From an uncultured Oscillospiraceae bacterium (lineage in GTDB: Bacteria; Bacillota; Clostridia; Oscillospirales; Ruminococcaceae): DNA of 64,000 nucleotides. The position numbers and the translations under genes were made by a program. The notes beneath the pieces were generated by a model that did no database searches, had not been told where the DNA came from, and saw nothing but the letters and a program-made list of their open reading frames with translations. Numbering within the stretch: the first letter of the stretch is position 1; each line of letters begins with the position of its first letter. Location: contig CAJFJV010000004.1 in NCBI GenBank assembly GCA_904384225.1, positions 1 to 64,000 of the forward strand. The letters are read 5' to 3'. Of this stretch, positions 17,014-25,396 are shown one piece after another.

Positions 17014-18032
17014 GCTTTTTTCCCTCCAAGCGTTCTCATGACTTTTACGATATTCATAGATATCGGGCACTTTGCAAGACAGCGGCCACAGCCGACACAG
17101 CCGAATTCTCCTTCATTATTCGCTGGGAAATAGACAAGTTTATGCATAAAGCGCTGGCGGAAACGTTCAAGCTGACTGGTGCGCGGATTACCGTGCGCCA
17201 TCTTTGTAAAATCAGAGTACATACAGCTGTCCCAGCAGCGGAACCGTTTGATGCCGTGGCCAGTGTTGAAATCGCGGATATCGTAACACTGACAGGTCGG
17301 ACACACGAAAGTACATGTACCGCAGCCAAGGCACGCCTCAGACAGGGATTTCCACTCTGGTGCGTTGAATTTCTCCATCATGACATCCCCGCCAAAGCCT
17401 TCTGTCGTAAGCGATTTAAGCGGAAGTCTATCCATCACTTTTTTAACAGCTTCTTTTTGTTCCTTAACCGCCGTATCATCCGCTTCCTCTATCAGATCGG
17501 ACAGATTTGCAAGAAGACGATCTCCCTTCTCGGTTTTCGCCTCAAAATAAATTGCATCATCCGTTTTCCATGCCGTCACATCGCCTTCCGGATCGGTTGC
17601 ATCTATGCCAAAAGTCTGGCAAAAGCAGGTTTCGTGTGGCCGAGTACAGGCCAGCGATACAATCGTCCCGTGTTCGCGGCGGTTTTTATAATAGGTATCC
17701 ACCGGGTCTACCAAAAACACCTTGTCAAGGATCGAAAAGCTTCTTGCATCACAGGCGCGGACACCGAAAACAACAAAGTCCTCGGTCTCTGTACGTGGAT
17801 CAATAACCTCAATATTTTTACCTTCCATTTTGAATTCCGCAAGATTCTCTGTCTGCGGGAAAAAGAAGTCTTTTGCACTGCGAACCGTATTCAATTCGCC
17901 AGTCAGCGTCTTACCCTCAGTAAAGCGCTCAAATCGGGCGCCGCCTTCTGCATCCACCGGAAGGTACAGCGTCTCCTTTTCTGCAATAGCTGCAAATAAA
18001 GCCGGAAGCTGTGAAAGGGAAAGCTTTTTCAT
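17010..18032 (-). CDS. flxB: FlxB-like iron-sulfur protein (AsrA/sulfhydrogenase beta type)
   Basis: A 340-residue electron carrier resembling anaerobic sulfite reductase subunit A. An N-terminal domain includes FGVRACDARSFSILDKVF and a Cys-rich ACTRPHETCFCQTFG, then two [4Fe-4S] motifs, CLGCGTCTFVCPTCQC and CVGCGRCLAKCP. It probably links FlxA to FlxC/FlxD. ATG 18032 is eight bases after GGGGAGG and one base after the preceding stop; a longer in-frame reading up to 18149 is discarded because it overlaps the upstream gene extensively. Confidence 0.85.
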   Translation of the reverse strand: MKKLSLSQLPALFAAIAEKETLYLPVDAEGGARFERFTEGKTLTGELNTVRSAKDFFFPQTENLAEFKMEGKNIEVIDPRTETEDFVVFGVRACDARSFSILDKVFLVDPVDTYYKNRREHGTIVSLACTRPHETCFCQTFGIDATDPEGDVTAWKTDDAIYFEAKTEKGDRLLANLSDLIEEADDTAVKEQKEAVKKVMDRLPLKSLTTEGFGGDVMMEKFNAPEWKSLSEACLGCGTCTFVCPTCQCYDIRDFNTGHGIKRFRCWDSCMYSDFTKMAHGNPRTSQLERFRQRFMHKLVYFPANNEGEFGCVGCGRCLAKCPISMNIVKVMRTLGGKKA

Positions 18033-18033
18033 C

Positions 18034-19002
18034 TTATTTTCCTCCCCTCTGATATACGATGCTTGGTTCAACATCGTCCATTTTATAATTGGTAAGCGGT
18101 GCGCGGGACTCCGTGTCTTCACCGGCCTGATATTCCCCATACAATTCATCGATATCTTTGATAAACTTCCGGTTTAACAGGTGCAGCGGGATCTGCTGCG
18201 GGCAAACGCGGGAACATTCGCCGCAGTCCGTGCAACGACCGGCCACATGAAACGCCCGGATAATATGAAACATATTCTCTTCGAAGGAGTCGGCAGCGGC
18301 TTTATTCGCAATTCCCGACGCATCGTTGTCGAATACACACTTCTCACACGAGCACGCCGGACATACATTGCGGCATGCATTGCAGCGAATGCAGCGCGAC
18401 AGCTCATTTCTCCAAAATGCAAAACGCTCATCCGGCGTCATTGCTTCAAGCTTGGCCACCATATCGAAACGGTTCGATTCTAAAACCTCGCCGTCTTCGC
18501 CAATCAATTCGTCATAGGCAACATGCTTTTTACTTTTGCAGGATACGCAGCGTTCTGCCAATACGTCTGTACGGCTGACATCTTTTTGCCCATAGAGAGT
18601 GTCAACATGCAGCGTCTCGCCATCCACCTGTACATCCACAATCCCCTCGGCTGCCGCCTTCATTTTTTCCGTACTGATTTTGCCGTCACACGGAATACCG
18701 ACAATATAGACATTGTCGCGAAGAATACGATGTTCTTTAATCAGCTGATTAAAACTGTAGGTATCGCATGGCTTTAAAAACGCCAAAACCTTTCCTTCTT
18801 TGCGGCTCTCCTTAATCAGATACTTGGACAAATTATTCCCACAGAAGTCGTCATAGACAAAATCACTTTTCAGCTCTTCCTCGGAGGTAAACACAGCCGG
18901 CGTAATGTCATAGACAAATTCGCCCTTTTTCCAGCCCAAAACACGATTTACCGTGCCATCTGCCAGAAGCGCCGCCGCGCGTGCAATCATTGTTTCTTGC
19001 AT
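18034..19002 (-). CDS. flxC: FlxC-like iron-sulfur protein
   Basis: A 322-residue protein related to the previous one, with a FrhB/AsrA-like N-terminal region (FLKPCDTYSFNQLIKEHRIL, then VGIPCDGKIS) and a CVSCKSKKH motif, followed by CIRCNACRNVCPACSCEKC near residue 207 and CTDCGECSRVCPQQ near 257 for two [4Fe-4S] clusters. It overlaps the 3' end of flxD by 16 bp and has GGAGG seven bases before its ATG. Tight overlaps across flxD-flxC-flxB-flxA imply stoichiometric production as one complex. Confidence 0.82.
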   Translation of the reverse strand: MQETMIARAAALLADGTVNRVLGWKKGEFVYDITPAVFTSEEELKSDFVYDDFCGNNLSKYLIKESRKEGKVLAFLKPCDTYSFNQLIKEHRILRDNVYIVGIPCDGKISTEKMKAAAEGIVDVQVDGETLHVDTLYGQKDVSRTDVLAERCVSCKSKKHVAYDELIGEDGEVLESNRFDMVAKLEAMTPDERFAFWRNELSRCIRCNACRNVCPACSCEKCVFDNDASGIANKAAADSFEENMFHIIRAFHVAGRCTDCGECSRVCPQQIPLHLLNRKFIKDIDELYGEYQAGEDTESRAPLTNYKMDDVEPSIVYQRGGK

Positions 19003-19424
19003 CTCAAATCCTCCAGTCTTTTGTTTTCGCCAAGCTTTGTAACAGCTTCTACAAATTCATTCATAGTAGCTGCAAATTTTGCGCCCTCCGCTGCTGAAAC
19101 CCATTCAACACGGGTGCGCTCTTTTTCAATCCCCAAATAATCCAGCATAGAAAAGAGGAGCGTCATCCTTCTTCTTGCATAATAGTTTCCGGATGTATAG
19201 TGGCAATCACCCGGATGACATCCGCAGATGATGACGCCATCGGCGCCGCGTTGAAATGCACGCAGGATAAACATTGGGTTTACACGGCAGGAACAGGGGA
19301 CGCGGATGATTTTAACATCCGCCGGATAATTTAGACGATTCGTTCCAGCTAAATCTGCGCCTGCGTAAGAGCACCAATTGCAGCAAAATGCTACAATTTT
19401 CGGTTTAAATTCATTTACTTGCAT
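18987..19424 (-). CDS. flxD: FlxD/MvhD-like [2Fe-2S] subunit
   Basis: A 145-residue protein of the methyl-viologen hydrogenase delta family. Cys-rich sites are visible: FCCNWCSYAGADLAG near residue 14, RVPCSCRVNP near 42 and ICGCHPGDCHY near 67. In MvhADG-HdrABC and Flx-Hdr complexes this subunit delivers electrons to HdrA. Its ATG lies inside the last codons of hdrA, with a GGAGG ten bases upstream, coupling the two genes. Confidence 0.9.
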   Translation of the reverse strand: MQVNEFKPKIVAFCCNWCSYAGADLAGTNRLNYPADVKIIRVPCSCRVNPMFILRAFQRGADGVIICGCHPGDCHYTSGNYYARRRMTLLFSMLDYLGIEKERTRVEWVSAAEGAKFAATMNEFVEAVTKLGENKRLEDLRCKKQ

Positions 19425-21403
19425 ATCGCGTCAACCTCCGCCATAATCTGGCTGTTTGAAAAGCCTTTCAAATCCATTGCACCTGACGGGCAGGCAACAG
19501 TGCATGCACCACAGCCTTGGCAAACCGCCTCATTTACAGAAGCGACCCGGCGGATTGCAACGGTGCGGTCAGGCATTCTGAATTCCTTGTCAACATAGGT
19601 AATTGCACCATACGGGCAGACCTTTTCACAGGAAGAGCAGCCGTTGCACATCATTTCATCCGAATGTGCAACACACGGGTTGCAGGTAAGTTTATCTTTT
19701 GCAAGTAAGCCAATTACCTTTGCCGCAGCCGCACCCGCTTGTGAAACTGTCTCCGGAATGTCCTTGGGTCCTTGGCATGTACCAGAAAGGAAAACGCCCG
19801 CAGTAGGACTTTCCACCGGACGGAGTTTTGGATGTGCCTCGGTAAAAAAGTCATTGGTATCCATACTTGCGGTCAGCATTGTAGCAAGTGAACGGGCGCT
19901 TTTGTCGGGTTCTATTGCCGCAGCCAGAACAACCAAGTCGGCCGCAATATGCAGCTGTTCATTGGCAATTAGATCGGATGCCTGTACCATCAGCTTATCG
20001 CCTTCCGGCGCAACCTTTCCGACCATACCTTTAATGTAGTGGACACCGTATTCTTCTACTGCGCGTCTGTAAAATTCGTCGAAATTTTTGCCGGGCGTAC
20101 GCACGTCAATGTAAAAGACGTATACTTCCGTATCCGGGTACTTTTCCCGTGTGAGCATTGCGTGTTTTGCTGTATACATGCAGCAGATTTTTGAGCAGTA
20201 AGGTTTTCCACATCCAGAGGTGTCACGGGAACCGACGCACTGCACAAATACAATAGTGTGCGGATGCTTGCCGTCAGAGGGGCGCAGCAGCGTACCAGCC
20301 GTTGGTCCGGCCGCATTTGTCAGCCGTTCGAATTCCAAGGACGTAATGACATCCGGGCTTTGAGAATAAGCATACTCGTCAAAATTATCAAGTTTAATCG
20401 GATTAAAACCTGTCGCTACAACAATTGCACCATACTCGCGTTCGACCAGTTCATCCTTTTGCTTATAATCAATGGCTCCTGCTGTGCAAACCTTGGAACA
20501 CACGCCGCATTTCCCTGTCTTCAGCATCGTGCAGTAGTTCGCGTCGATTGTGGCAACCTTTGGGACGGCCTGCGCAAACGGAATATAAATTGCGCGGCGG
20601 TTATCCATTCCGAGATTAAATTCATTCGGCACTTTTTTCTGCGGACATTTCTCAGTGCAAAGGCCGCAGCCAGTGCAGACGTCCTCTTTGACATAACGCG
20701 CCTTTTTACGGATTGTTACGTTAAAGTTGCCGACAAAACCTTTTACCGAATCAATTTCGCTGTATGCAAAGATGTTAATTTTATCGTGCTGTGCCACATC
20801 CACCATTTTAGGCGTCAAAATACATGCCGCACAGTCCAGTGTCGGAAACGTTTTGTCGATTTGTGCCATTTTTCCGCCAATCGTTGCGTTCTTCTCCACA
20901 ATATCGACTTCAAAACCTGCGTCGGCAATGTCCAGTGCCGTTTGAATACCGGCAATACCGCCCCCGATGACCAATGCACGCTTTTTGACCGGGCTCTCGC
21001 CTGCTGTAAGCGGAGCATTTAAGCAAACCTTTGCTACCGCGGCGCGCGCTAAAATGATCGCTTTTTCTGTTCCGGTCATTTTGTCTTTATGTATCCATGA
21101 ACACTGCTCACGGATATTGGCAACTTCAAGCATATAGGGGTTTAGCCCAACAGAAGCAACCGCCTTGCGGAACGTTGCCTCATGCATGCGCGGCGAACAG
21201 GAACAAATTACAACGCCGGTAAGCTTGTGCTCTTTCACTGCGTCCTTTACAATATTTTGACCCGCTTCAGAGCACATATATTGATAGTCAGTGGAGAACA
21301 CAACACCCGGCTCGGACCTGAGCGCCTCGGCAACTGCCTTGACATCAACCGTAGCGGCAATGTTGCTTCCGCACCAACATACAAACACACCAATTCTCTG
21401 CAT
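19415..21403 (-). CDS. hdrA: HdrA-like flavin-bifurcating subunit
   Basis: FAD protein at the centre of heterodisulfide-reductase-type complexes, where one electron pair is split between a high- and a low-potential acceptor. The 662-residue chain has an N-terminal Cys-containing domain (FVCWCGSN; CSCSPRMHEATF), a thioredoxin-reductase-like FAD domain (VIGGGIAGIQTALDIADAG near 150), an inserted ferredoxin region (CTGCGLCTEKCP; CGVCSKVCTAGAI) and C-terminal ferredoxin motifs CNGCSSCEKVCPYGAI and CQGCGACTVACPSGAM. This is the architecture of canonical full-length HdrA. The start has AAGGA eight bases upstream. Confidence 0.93.
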   Translation of the reverse strand: MQRIGVFVCWCGSNIAATVDVKAVAEALRSEPGVVFSTDYQYMCSEAGQNIVKDAVKEHKLTGVVICSCSPRMHEATFRKAVASVGLNPYMLEVANIREQCSWIHKDKMTGTEKAIILARAAVAKVCLNAPLTAGESPVKKRALVIGGGIAGIQTALDIADAGFEVDIVEKNATIGGKMAQIDKTFPTLDCAACILTPKMVDVAQHDKINIFAYSEIDSVKGFVGNFNVTIRKKARYVKEDVCTGCGLCTEKCPQKKVPNEFNLGMDNRRAIYIPFAQAVPKVATIDANYCTMLKTGKCGVCSKVCTAGAIDYKQKDELVEREYGAIVVATGFNPIKLDNFDEYAYSQSPDVITSLEFERLTNAAGPTAGTLLRPSDGKHPHTIVFVQCVGSRDTSGCGKPYCSKICCMYTAKHAMLTREKYPDTEVYVFYIDVRTPGKNFDEFYRRAVEEYGVHYIKGMVGKVAPEGDKLMVQASDLIANEQLHIAADLVVLAAAIEPDKSARSLATMLTASMDTNDFFTEAHPKLRPVESPTAGVFLSGTCQGPKDIPETVSQAGAAAAKVIGLLAKDKLTCNPCVAHSDEMMCNGCSSCEKVCPYGAITYVDKEFRMPDRTVAIRRVASVNEAVCQGCGACTVACPSGAMDLKGFSNSQIMAEVDAICK

Positions 21404-21418
21404 GATGTTTCTCCTTCC

Positions 21419-21811
21419 TTACTTACTGTATTTCCGATAAGCGCTGACAATCGCCTGCTGCGGCAGATCTTCGTCCAAAAGTTCCGGGATCTGTTCTGCC
21501 GTCAGATGATTTTCTCCCTGCTTGCGAATCACCATCAGCCGAATTGCTTCCACCAGCTTGGCCGGTTCGACACTGCGCGGGCAGCGTTCTACACAGGCAA
21601 AACAGGAAAGGCATTTATAAATCGATTTCGATTGCATCAGCTTTTCAATTTCGCCTTTTTCCACCATATAGACAAATTGATGCGGATGATACTCCATTTC
21701 GTCATAAGACGGACAGGTTCCGGAACATTTGCCGCACCGCATGCATTTTAAAGGATTGACACCGCTTGTGCGCAGGACCTGCTCCTTCAACCGGTCTTTA
21801 TTCTCTGCCAT
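21419..21811 (-). CDS. hdrC: HdrC-like iron-sulfur subunit
   Basis: A 130-residue subunit with two [4Fe-4S] motifs, C23-C26-C29-C33 and C67-C70-C73-C77, linking HdrA with HdrB. GGAGG lies eight bases before the ATG, and the gene follows hdrB by three bases. Confidence 0.92.
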   Translation of the reverse strand: MAENKDRLKEQVLRTSGVNPLKCMRCGKCSGTCPSYDEMEYHPHQFVYMVEKGEIEKLMQSKSIYKCLSCFACVERCPRSVEPAKLVEAIRLMVIRKQGENHLTAEQIPELLDEDLPQQAIVSAYRKYSK

Positions 21812-21814
21812 GCC

Positions 21815-22603
21815 TTATTCCTCCTTTACTCCCAATGCCTCTGCCAGAAGCTCTGTAAAATAGACAACTGGTACATCGTGTTCCGTGGCATTCTTACGAA
21901 GATTGTAAAGGCAGAGCGGACATGCTGTAACCACCAGTTCCGCACCCTTTCCTTCTGCGCTTTCGAGCACTTTATTGCTCTTTTTCTGCGCTAGCGCTTT
22001 GTCCTCCAATGTGACGTAACCGCCGCAGCACTCGTTCCGGTAGGCATAAATGACCGGCTCGCCGCCCAATGCACGGATCAGATCCTCGATAATAGAAGGA
22101 TTTTCCGGATTGTCCATCTGCATAACAGAAGAAGGCCGCAGGAGAAGGCATCCGTAATATGCCGCAACTTTTTTCCCTGCAAGCGGCTTTTTCACCGCTT
22201 CTTTGATTTTTTCATAGCCCACTTTATCACGCAGGATCTCCAAAAAATGATATACCTTTGTTTCTCCCAAGTAGGGCTCGTCAAATTTCAAATAATTGTT
22301 CGCGCGCGTCGCAATGTCTTCATCGGTCTGCATGTCGTTATTGACTTGTTTGATAACGTTATGACATGCGGAACACATCGTACACAAATCCTGCCCGCGC
22401 TCCTTTGCTGCATTGAGCGCACGGACAGAAGAAAGCTTGGTTGCGATCTCGTCTTTGCCCATTGGATAGACGCCGCCGCAGCACTGCCAATCATCCAGTT
22501 CCAAAAGCTCAATGCCCAGCGCCTCCGCGCTGGCACGGGCATATTTGTCCAGATCTTTCGCTTTCGTCCGAAGCGTACAGCCTGGGTAGTAACTAAAAGT
22601 CAT
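21815..22603 (-). CDS. hdrB: HdrB-like subunit with two CCG domains
   Basis: The catalytic-type subunit that binds non-cubane [4Fe-4S] clusters and reduces heterodisulfides in methanogens. Both CCG motifs are complete: C9, C41-C42, C74, C77 (with an extra C80) and C152, C192-C193, C228, C231. Bacteria without coenzymes M and B use HdrB for other acceptors; in sulfate reducers the suggested partner is DsrC. Here no DsrC is encoded, but frdA and frdB follow, so the cluster may pass electrons to FrdB. It comes 34 bp after the fumarase gene. Confidence 0.92.
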   Translation of the reverse strand: MTFSYYPGCTLRTKAKDLDKYARASAEALGIELLELDDWQCCGGVYPMGKDEIATKLSSVRALNAAKERGQDLCTMCSACHNVIKQVNNDMQTDEDIATRANNYLKFDEPYLGETKVYHFLEILRDKVGYEKIKEAVKKPLAGKKVAAYYGCLLLRPSSVMQMDNPENPSIIEDLIRALGGEPVIYAYRNECCGGYVTLEDKALAQKKSNKVLESAEGKGAELVVTACPLCLYNLRKNATEHDVPVVYFTELLAEALGVKEE

Positions 22604-22637
22604 ATGCCAGATTCCTTTCTGTATTATTTAATATGAT

Positions 22638-24014
22638 TTATACCATTTGTTCTGGATGGAACACCTCATCAAACCGCTCTGCCGTCAAAAACCCCAACGC
22701 AACACAAGCCTCTTTCAATGAAATATTCTCTTTAAATGCTTTTTTGGCCGTTTTGGCGGCATTTTCATAACCGATATATGGATTGAGTGCGGTAACCAGC
22801 ATCAGGGAATTGTGCAGATTATGATGCATTTTTTCTTTATTCGCTGTGATTCCAACAGCACAGTTTTTATTAAAGGACACAATGGATTCAGCTAGAAGGC
22901 GCGCAGATTGCAGGAAGTTATACGCACAAACCGGCATGAAGACATTCAGTTCAAAATTGCCTTGTGAAGCCGCCATACCGACAGCCACGTCGTTGCCCAT
23001 CACCTGAACCGCTACCATAGTAACCGCCTCGCACTGCGTCGGGTTGACTTTCCCCGGCATAATGGAGGAACCCGGTTCATTTTCCGGGATATGGATTTCT
23101 CCCAAGCCATCGCGCGGTCCGCTTGCAAGCCAGCGGACATCGTTTGCTATTTTCATCATATCAGCGGCCAACGCTTTCAATGCGCCGTGAGCAAATACAA
23201 TTTCATCTTTTGATGTAAGTGCATGGAATTTGTTTTCTGCTGTACGGAAATGCTTTCCCGTAATTTCAGAAACCGCCTCGGCTACTTTCACGTCAAACCC
23301 CTTTGGCGCATTCAGCCCCGTTCCAACGGCCGTTCCACCGAGCGCAAGTTCCTTTAGTTCTTCCACTGCGATCAACAGCATTTTTTTATCCTTTTCCAAA
23401 CTGCTTCTCCAGCCGCTGATCTCTTGGGAAAATTTAATCGGTGTTGCGTCTTGCAGGTGGGTACGCCCGCTTTTTACAATCCCTTCATTTTCTTCTTCCA
23501 AACGTTTAAAGGTCGCAATCAGGGTATCTACAGCAGGTATCAGCTTATCTTCGATCGCAATAACTGCAGAAATATGCATTGCTGTAGGGAACGTATCGTT
23601 AGAAGATTGACTCATATTGATGTCATCGTTAGGGTGAAGCAGCTTCTTCCCGGCTATTTCATTGCCGCGGTTTGCAATCACCTCGTTCGCATTCATATTA
23701 GACTGCGTGCCGCTTCCCGTCTGCCATACGACAAGTGGAAAGTGTCCGTTTAACGCACCGCTCATCACTTCATCGCATGCTGTGGAAATTGCAGCCAATT
23801 TCTCTTCTGTCATTTTTTCTGGCTTTAGCGCATGATTTGCAATTGCCGCCGCTTTTTTCAAGATGCCAAACGCGTGCGTAATTTCACGGGGCATGGTCTC
23901 AATCCCAACGCCGATCAAAAAATTTTCATGGCTTCGCTGCGTCTGCGCAGCCCAGTACTTGTCTGCCGGGACTTTTACTTCTCCCATGGAATCATGTTCA
24001 ATACGATATTCCAT
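22638..24014 (-). CDS. fumC: Class II fumarate hydratase
   Basis: Interconverts malate and fumarate without an iron-sulfur cluster. The fumarase/aspartase signature GSSIMPGKVNPTQCEA is present near residue 319, with TGSGTQSNMNANEV near 100 and SSNDTFPTAMHI near 138. The GSGTQ(S/T)NMN form fits fumarase rather than aspartase. From ATG 24014 the product has 458 residues, normal for FumC; the in-frame extension to 24128 is not needed. It lies between the malate dehydrogenase gene and hdrB and supplies fumarate to the downstream reductase genes. Confidence 0.93.
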   Translation of the reverse strand: MEYRIEHDSMGEVKVPADKYWAAQTQRSHENFLIGVGIETMPREITHAFGILKKAAAIANHALKPEKMTEEKLAAISTACDEVMSGALNGHFPLVVWQTGSGTQSNMNANEVIANRGNEIAGKKLLHPNDDINMSQSSNDTFPTAMHISAVIAIEDKLIPAVDTLIATFKRLEEENEGIVKSGRTHLQDATPIKFSQEISGWRSSLEKDKKMLLIAVEELKELALGGTAVGTGLNAPKGFDVKVAEAVSEITGKHFRTAENKFHALTSKDEIVFAHGALKALAADMMKIANDVRWLASGPRDGLGEIHIPENEPGSSIMPGKVNPTQCEAVTMVAVQVMGNDVAVGMAASQGNFELNVFMPVCAYNFLQSARLLAESIVSFNKNCAVGITANKEKMHHNLHNSLMLVTALNPYIGYENAAKTAKKAFKENISLKEACVALGFLTAERFDEVFHPEQMV

Positions 24015-24029
24015 TTTCCTTACCTCTTT

Positions 24030-24115
24030 TCTTACCAATATGCGGGAATTTCCTGCAAACAAACGGACGCGAACGACCAGAGGGACGCTCCCGCCTCCCC
24101 TATCGTTCGCTCCGT
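24030..24115 (-). other. Inverted repeat in the mdh-fumC spacer
   Basis: The 110-bp gap carries GCGAACGA and TCGTTCGC arms, 8 bp perfect, spaced by about 27 bases, with a GC-rich interior. It lacks a T run, so it is more likely an mRNA processing or stability structure than a terminator. Confidence 0.4.
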
Positions 24116-24124
24116 ATTTTTTCA

Positions 24125-25069
24125 TCAAATTGTCAGATTGCGGATGACATCCTTTAAGCTGTTGGCGCTCTTTTGTAAAAGGGCAGTCTCTTCATCCGTA
24201 AGCGGGGAAAGGATTTTTCCGCGCAGCCCCTCATGTCCCACGATATTAAGCGTGCTCAGACATACATCGTCAATGCCGTATTCGCCGTGCATCATAGCAG
24301 AGACCGTCATTGTCGTATCGATCCCGCTGAACAGGCATTTACAGATATGACATACTGAAATGGCCACCGCATAAAACGTTGCGCCTTTGCGCTCGATGAT
24401 TCTTCCGCCGGACTTACGGATATAGGTTTCAATCTCCGCATGGTCAAGCGGCGGATAAAGGCCTTGCTTATTCGAGATGGAATTCTGGTATTCATCAATC
24501 GGAATGTTTGAGATATTGGCCAAAGACCACGGCACAAAAGAACTATCGCCATGTTCGCCGAAAACATATGCATGTACGTTCTGCTGGCTGATAGCGTAAT
24601 ACTCAGATAGTCTTGAACGGAGGCGCGCAGTATCTAAAATCGTACCGGAGCCTATAATCTTGTTTTCCGGCAGGCCGGATACCTTGTTGAAAACGTAAGT
24701 AAGAATATCAACCGGATTGCTTACAATAATATATGTAGCGTCCGGCGCATGACGGGTCACTTCAGGAATAATTTTCTTGGTAATATTGACATTGGTCTGT
24801 GCAAGATCCAAGCGAGACTGACCCGGCTTACGCGCAATGCCGGAGGTGACAATCACAATATCAGACCCTGCGGCGTCACGATAGCTTCCCGCATAGATGG
24901 AAACCGGCGCGCAAAACGGCGTTCCCTGTCGGATATCCAAAGCTTCGCCCAACGCCTTCTCCTCATTGATATCAATCATCACGATTTCAGATGCAATGCC
25001 AGTAACCGCCATAGTGTAGGCAATCGTGGAGCCGACACTTCCTGTTCCGATAATGGTAACCTTATTCAT
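24125..25069 (-). CDS. mdh: Malate dehydrogenase of the lactate/malate dehydrogenase family
   Basis: NAD-dependent 2-hydroxyacid dehydrogenase of 314 residues. The NAD loop is IIGTGSVGSTIA, with Asp33 (VMIDIN) favouring NAD over NADP. The substrate loop reads SGIARKPGQSRLDLAQ: the residue that distinguishes the family (position 102 in LDH numbering, R80 here) is Arg, as in malate dehydrogenases, not the Gln of lactate dehydrogenases. Catalytic Asp and His are in NPVDILTY and GEHGDSS. The GATFYAVA segment is LDH-like, so the frame resembles LDH with an MDH-type specificity residue. The neighbouring fumarase supports malate. First gene of the set; ATG 25069 is preferred over GTG 25075. Confidence 0.82.
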   Translation of the reverse strand: MNKVTIIGTGSVGSTIAYTMAVTGIASEIVMIDINEEKALGEALDIRQGTPFCAPVSIYAGSYRDAAGSDIVIVTSGIARKPGQSRLDLAQTNVNITKKIIPEVTRHAPDATYIIVSNPVDILTYVFNKVSGLPENKIIGSGTILDTARLRSRLSEYYAISQQNVHAYVFGEHGDSSFVPWSLANISNIPIDEYQNSISNKQGLYPPLDHAEIETYIRKSGGRIIERKGATFYAVAISVCHICKCLFSGIDTTMTVSAMMHGEYGIDDVCLSTLNIVGHEGLRGKILSPLTDEETALLQKSANSLKDVIRNLTI

Positions 25070-25106
25070 GTGCACTCTACCTTTCCTAATTGTTAGCCCT
25101 ATTGAT

Positions 25107-25143
25107 CTGATAATATTTTATCAAAAAAAGTGCGGCGGTTCAA
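25107..25143 (-). promoter_or_regulatory. Promoter of the mdh-fumC-hdr-flx-frd set with overlapping Rex-like operator
   Basis: On the minus strand a TTGAAC -35 (25138-25143) and a TAAAAT -10 (25115-25120) are 17 bases apart. An 18-base palindrome at 25107-25124 reads TTGATAA-N4-TTATCAG and covers the -10. The clostridial Rex consensus is TTGTTAA-N4-TTAACAA; 11 of 14 fixed positions agree. With rex in the same gene set, repression at low NADH is the likely mode. Confidence 0.65.
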
Positions 25144-25146
25144 TAT

Positions 25147-25188
25147 AAAAGAAGTATATCGATATTCTGTTATCGATATACTTCTTCT
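25147..25188. terminator. Hairpin between the LysR gene and mdh
   Basis: Arms GAAGTATATCGATA and TATCGATATACTTC with a six-base loop, flanked by A/T runs. It probably ends the upstream lysR transcript and insulates the mdh promoter. Confidence 0.65.
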
Positions 25189-25396
25189 TTCTTTTTCCGC
25201 ATCAAAACAGCTGCTGTTTCAAACATCCTCCGCAAAAGCCAACAGAGAATAAAGGAAAGCTCCGCTATGGAATTCCTGACTTTAATAAATATTCCATTGA
25301 AAATACAGTACTGCACACTACATTTTTTCATTTTTTTTGACAAATCAAATTTCAATATATAAAGCTTAGAAAGTGTCATATAAAAAACAATATAGT

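Noticed and set aside
19644-21022. Long open frames antisense to hdrA (up to 254 codons)
   Set aside because: Codon shadow of a clearly coding gene; no ribosome site and no protein family.
23230-24350. Open frames on the plus strand opposite fumC and mdh
   Set aside because: They mirror strongly conserved enzymes on the minus strand, lack ribosome sites and show no family features.
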